Positions 61,441-64,000 of a DNA stretch of 64,000 nucleotides are shown here, in pieces. The DNA lies in NCBI GenBank assembly GCA_016748015.1, contig JAAOMT010000672.1, positions 75,428 to 139,427 on the forward strand, given 5' to 3'. The number at the start of each line of letters is the position of its first letter. Positions within the stretch are counted from its first letter, which is position 1. The notes beneath the pieces are model-generated. The model had not been told where the DNA came from and made no database searches. It was given only the letters and a program-made list of their open reading frames with translations. The stretch comes from Geosiphon pyriformis. Lineage: Eukaryota; Glomeromycota; Glomeromycetes; Archaeosporales; Geosiphonaceae. A program made the position numbers and the translations under genes.

Positions 61441-63700
61441 GACTGTTTTTGAGTAATTTTTGGGATTTATTTTTATTTGTTAGTATCTGTTTTCTAAGTT
61501 TAAGATTAAGAAATATTTGGTTTTACCAAGCACATCTAAGATGTTATTGATTCTTAGTAAAGAATAAATATCTTTAATTATAATTCTATTAAGTTGATAA
61601 TAATCAATACAAAATTTGATTTTCTGTTTTTTTTTTTAACAAAAACAACTGGTAAAATTTAAAAACTTTGTAATAGTTAAATAAAATTATTATAAAGTAT
61701 TTGTTGAACTTTTTTTTTAATAAATTAATAATTGGTAAGTAAGATTTAATATGTTTGTTGGTGTTTTGAGAAATTTTCTGTATGAATTTGATGCTAAATA
61801 ATATGAATTTTTCCTAAATTATTGTTGTTTTTTACAAATATATTAGCATATTTGACAATAAGCTATTTAAATTGTTTTTGATATTAAAGTTCTAAAAAAT
61901 TTATGTTGATTTTTGCTAGCTTTTTTTTAATAATTTTTTGTAGTAAAAAAAAGTATTTTAATTTTAAAGAAAAATATGTCTTACAATTTTAATAAAATTA
62001 AAACAATTTAAAGAGTTTTTTTTTGAAAAATATTGCTATATATTATTTTAATTTCTAATTTATTTAATAAAATAATGAGATAGCTATTAAGATTATAAAA
62101 TATAATTGCAAATTTTTTTTATTTTTTTGAGTAGATAAATATTAGAAATTAAAATATTGTGTTTTCTGTAAATTTGTTTGTTGAATTTGAAAATTTGTTA
62201 AGTAGTAATGAGTTTTAAACAAGTGTAAATTTTTTAATGTTTTCCAAAAAATGAAATAATAATTGGTTGAAGAAGTTAAAAAATTTGGTAAAATTTATTT
62301 TATATATTAAAAGTTATGTTGACTAAATTTGTAAATTGTTTAATTAAACCAAAATTTTGTATTTTTTTTTATTTTTTCTTAATTGTTATTTAGTGTTCAC
62401 AGATTGTAAATTCGAAATGTTAATTAAAAATAAATAAATAGTTTGAACAATTTTTTCAATATATTTGATCTTAAAAGACTTTTTAGTCTTATTTTGTAAC
62501 ATAATAATAATATTTTCAATGTATTCTGTATTAATAACTTTTTTTTACATTAATTTCTTTGCTTGCTAATGATAATTGAGAATTAATTTGAATTATTGCT
62601 TTTAGTAGTATTTTAAAAACAATTTTGAAATTAATTTTTGTTAATAACTTTGATTAAAAAACCAAAATATCTTTGCCAAGATATTATAAATCATATTTTA
62701 CATTAATTTTATAAGTTTTTTTTAGTTTAATCTTTTGTTCATTGTTATTAAAGTATTTAAATTATACTATTGGCTAATTTTTAAGAAAATAAACTAAAAT
62801 TGTTGATATTTTTTTTTGTTTGAATTTTCCAAATTCAATCTTATGTTTATTATTTTTAATAAATAATAATATATTAAAAACATAATATTTTAAACACTAT
62901 TAATCATTACAAGACATAATATATTCTTTATATAATTAAATGTTTATTTGTTTTAGTTACTAAATTTGGGTTTTTTTTGATAAATAAACATAATTAGAAG
63001 TTAAATAATAAAGTTTAACTTTATTTTTATAGTCAAATTCAGCTAGTTTTATTGTGTATTTAATATAATCTGCTTTTTTTTTTGGCAAATATCTTTTTGA
63101 AATTTTTTATTAATAAGAATTATAGCTAATACTTCTATTTTAATTATAATTAATTTTTTATAAGTTTTTTAATTCTATTTATATAATAATATTAATATTA
63201 TATTGAAAATTTTGTGTAAATATTAATGTAATATAATAATTATAAATAAATTTTATTATTTATTTTGTTGTTTTGTTGTTGTTTTTAATTTTATAACTGT
63301 TTTATTTATAACAAACTATTAGAATTTTATTTTTTTATAATATATTTTATATTTAAAGAGTAAAATAATTGTTTTTTATTTGGTAGTTCTACTGTTAATT
63401 AGTTTTTTTTTGGCAGCAATATTAATTTTTTGTAATTAATATAAATATTAAATTCTTAATACAAATATTTTTTTATTTAATAACAGTTTAATAAATTATT
63501 AAGTGTTTTAATGCTAAAATCTTATAATTATTTTTAGCTAAGCTTAAGTTTTAGCTAATATATATTACTAAATGTTTTTATTTATTTGATTTGTATTGTA
63601 ATAATATTATTTTTAGTGTTATATTAAAAATATTTATAACAATTATAAATTCCTTGTTATAATTTAAATAAATTAATATTTATATTTATATTAACTTTTA
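61441..63700 (-). mobile_element. Second gypsy family, upstream part, minus strand
   Basis: Leftward from about 61,800 it gives the RT start: a KHQQTY-like priming segment, VVFVKKKTENQILY (61,650), and LGKTKYFLILNLENRYQQIKI (about 61,540-61,470), corresponding to FSTLDLASGYWQI in intact gypsy RT. Upstream of 62,000 I see only AT-rich sequence, presumably protease and gag. Confidence 0.55.
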
Positions 63701-63719
63701 TCTAAATATTTTAAAAACT

Positions 63720-64000
63720 TATTGGATATTTATTTATTTATATTATGTATTTTTGGCTTGAAATTAGTAAAATAGTTGTACAATTACTAAAATTTTTTTG
63801 ATAAATTGTTGATAATATTTAGTTAGTTTCAAAAAGCTTTTAAGTTTTATTAAGTTTTGAGATCTTAAAAAGTTTTTAATTATCTTAATTTTGTTTAAAT
63901 TAGTTTTAATGTTTTTTTTAACTACATATTTTAAGAATTTAAAGTGTTTTTTTGAAAAGATATTTGTTAATATTTAATTTTAATTTAATATGTTTTAGTT
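63720..64000 (-). mobile_element. Another gypsy RT fragment, running off the window
   Basis: Leftward from 63,940 it reads FLKYVVKKNIKTNLNKIKIIKNF then LKSFLKLTKYYQQFIKKILVI, the same RT region as at about 60,090-59,900. It is a second copy of the family, cut by the window end. Confidence 0.5.

Overview
The window looks like a fungal nuclear scaffold with very low GC. The genes are split by short GT-AG introns of about 45 to 600 bp, DEF1 is a fungal-type gene, and the retroelements resemble those I associate with arbuscular mycorrhizal fungi (Glomeromycotina). That last placement comes from remembered family resemblance and is tentative. There is one run of Ns, at 11,256-11,293.

Two gene islands sit in a sea of decayed retroelements. 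Island 1 (about 24.5-38.8 kb) holds a TPX2-like spindle gene (+), PEX6 (-), a mitochondrial tryptophanyl-tRNA synthetase (-), a second TPX2-like gene (-) and an unrecognised 244-aa gene (+) that shares a 129-bp divergent promoter with the second TPX2. Island 2 (52.3-56.4 kb) holds a DEF1-like gene with a CUE domain and long Q-rich tail. I rebuilt all exon models by hand; each closes to a whole number of codons.

The rest is repeats. From 0.8 to 17.9 kb there is a four-level nest: an old LINE, broken by an old Ty3/gypsy element, broken by a younger gypsy element with both LTRs (3,271-14,025), broken by a solo LTR (11,038-11,640). At 20,354-23,389 is a fairly fresh 5'-truncated LINE with a 9-bp target duplication, itself carrying a solo LTR. 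On the minus strand lie decayed LINEs at 40.8-43.6, 46.2-51.4 and 58.1-59.1 kb, an internally deleted gypsy derivative at 43.6-46.2 kb, and further gypsy remains from 59.2 kb to the end, interrupted by a plus-strand LINE. Decay is dominated by C-to-T and G-to-A changes, often CpA to TpA, CpG to TpG or the complement, as in repeat-induced point mutation (RIP). It is strongest in the outermost, oldest layers.

The points that stand out are: two TPX2 paralogs with matching intron positions; a duplicated Aurora-A-type activating motif in one of them; an ACGCGT (MCB-type) box close upstream of both; a dUTPase domain and a Cys-rich domain between protease and reverse transcriptase in the gypsy element; and the layered nest as a record of mutation over time.
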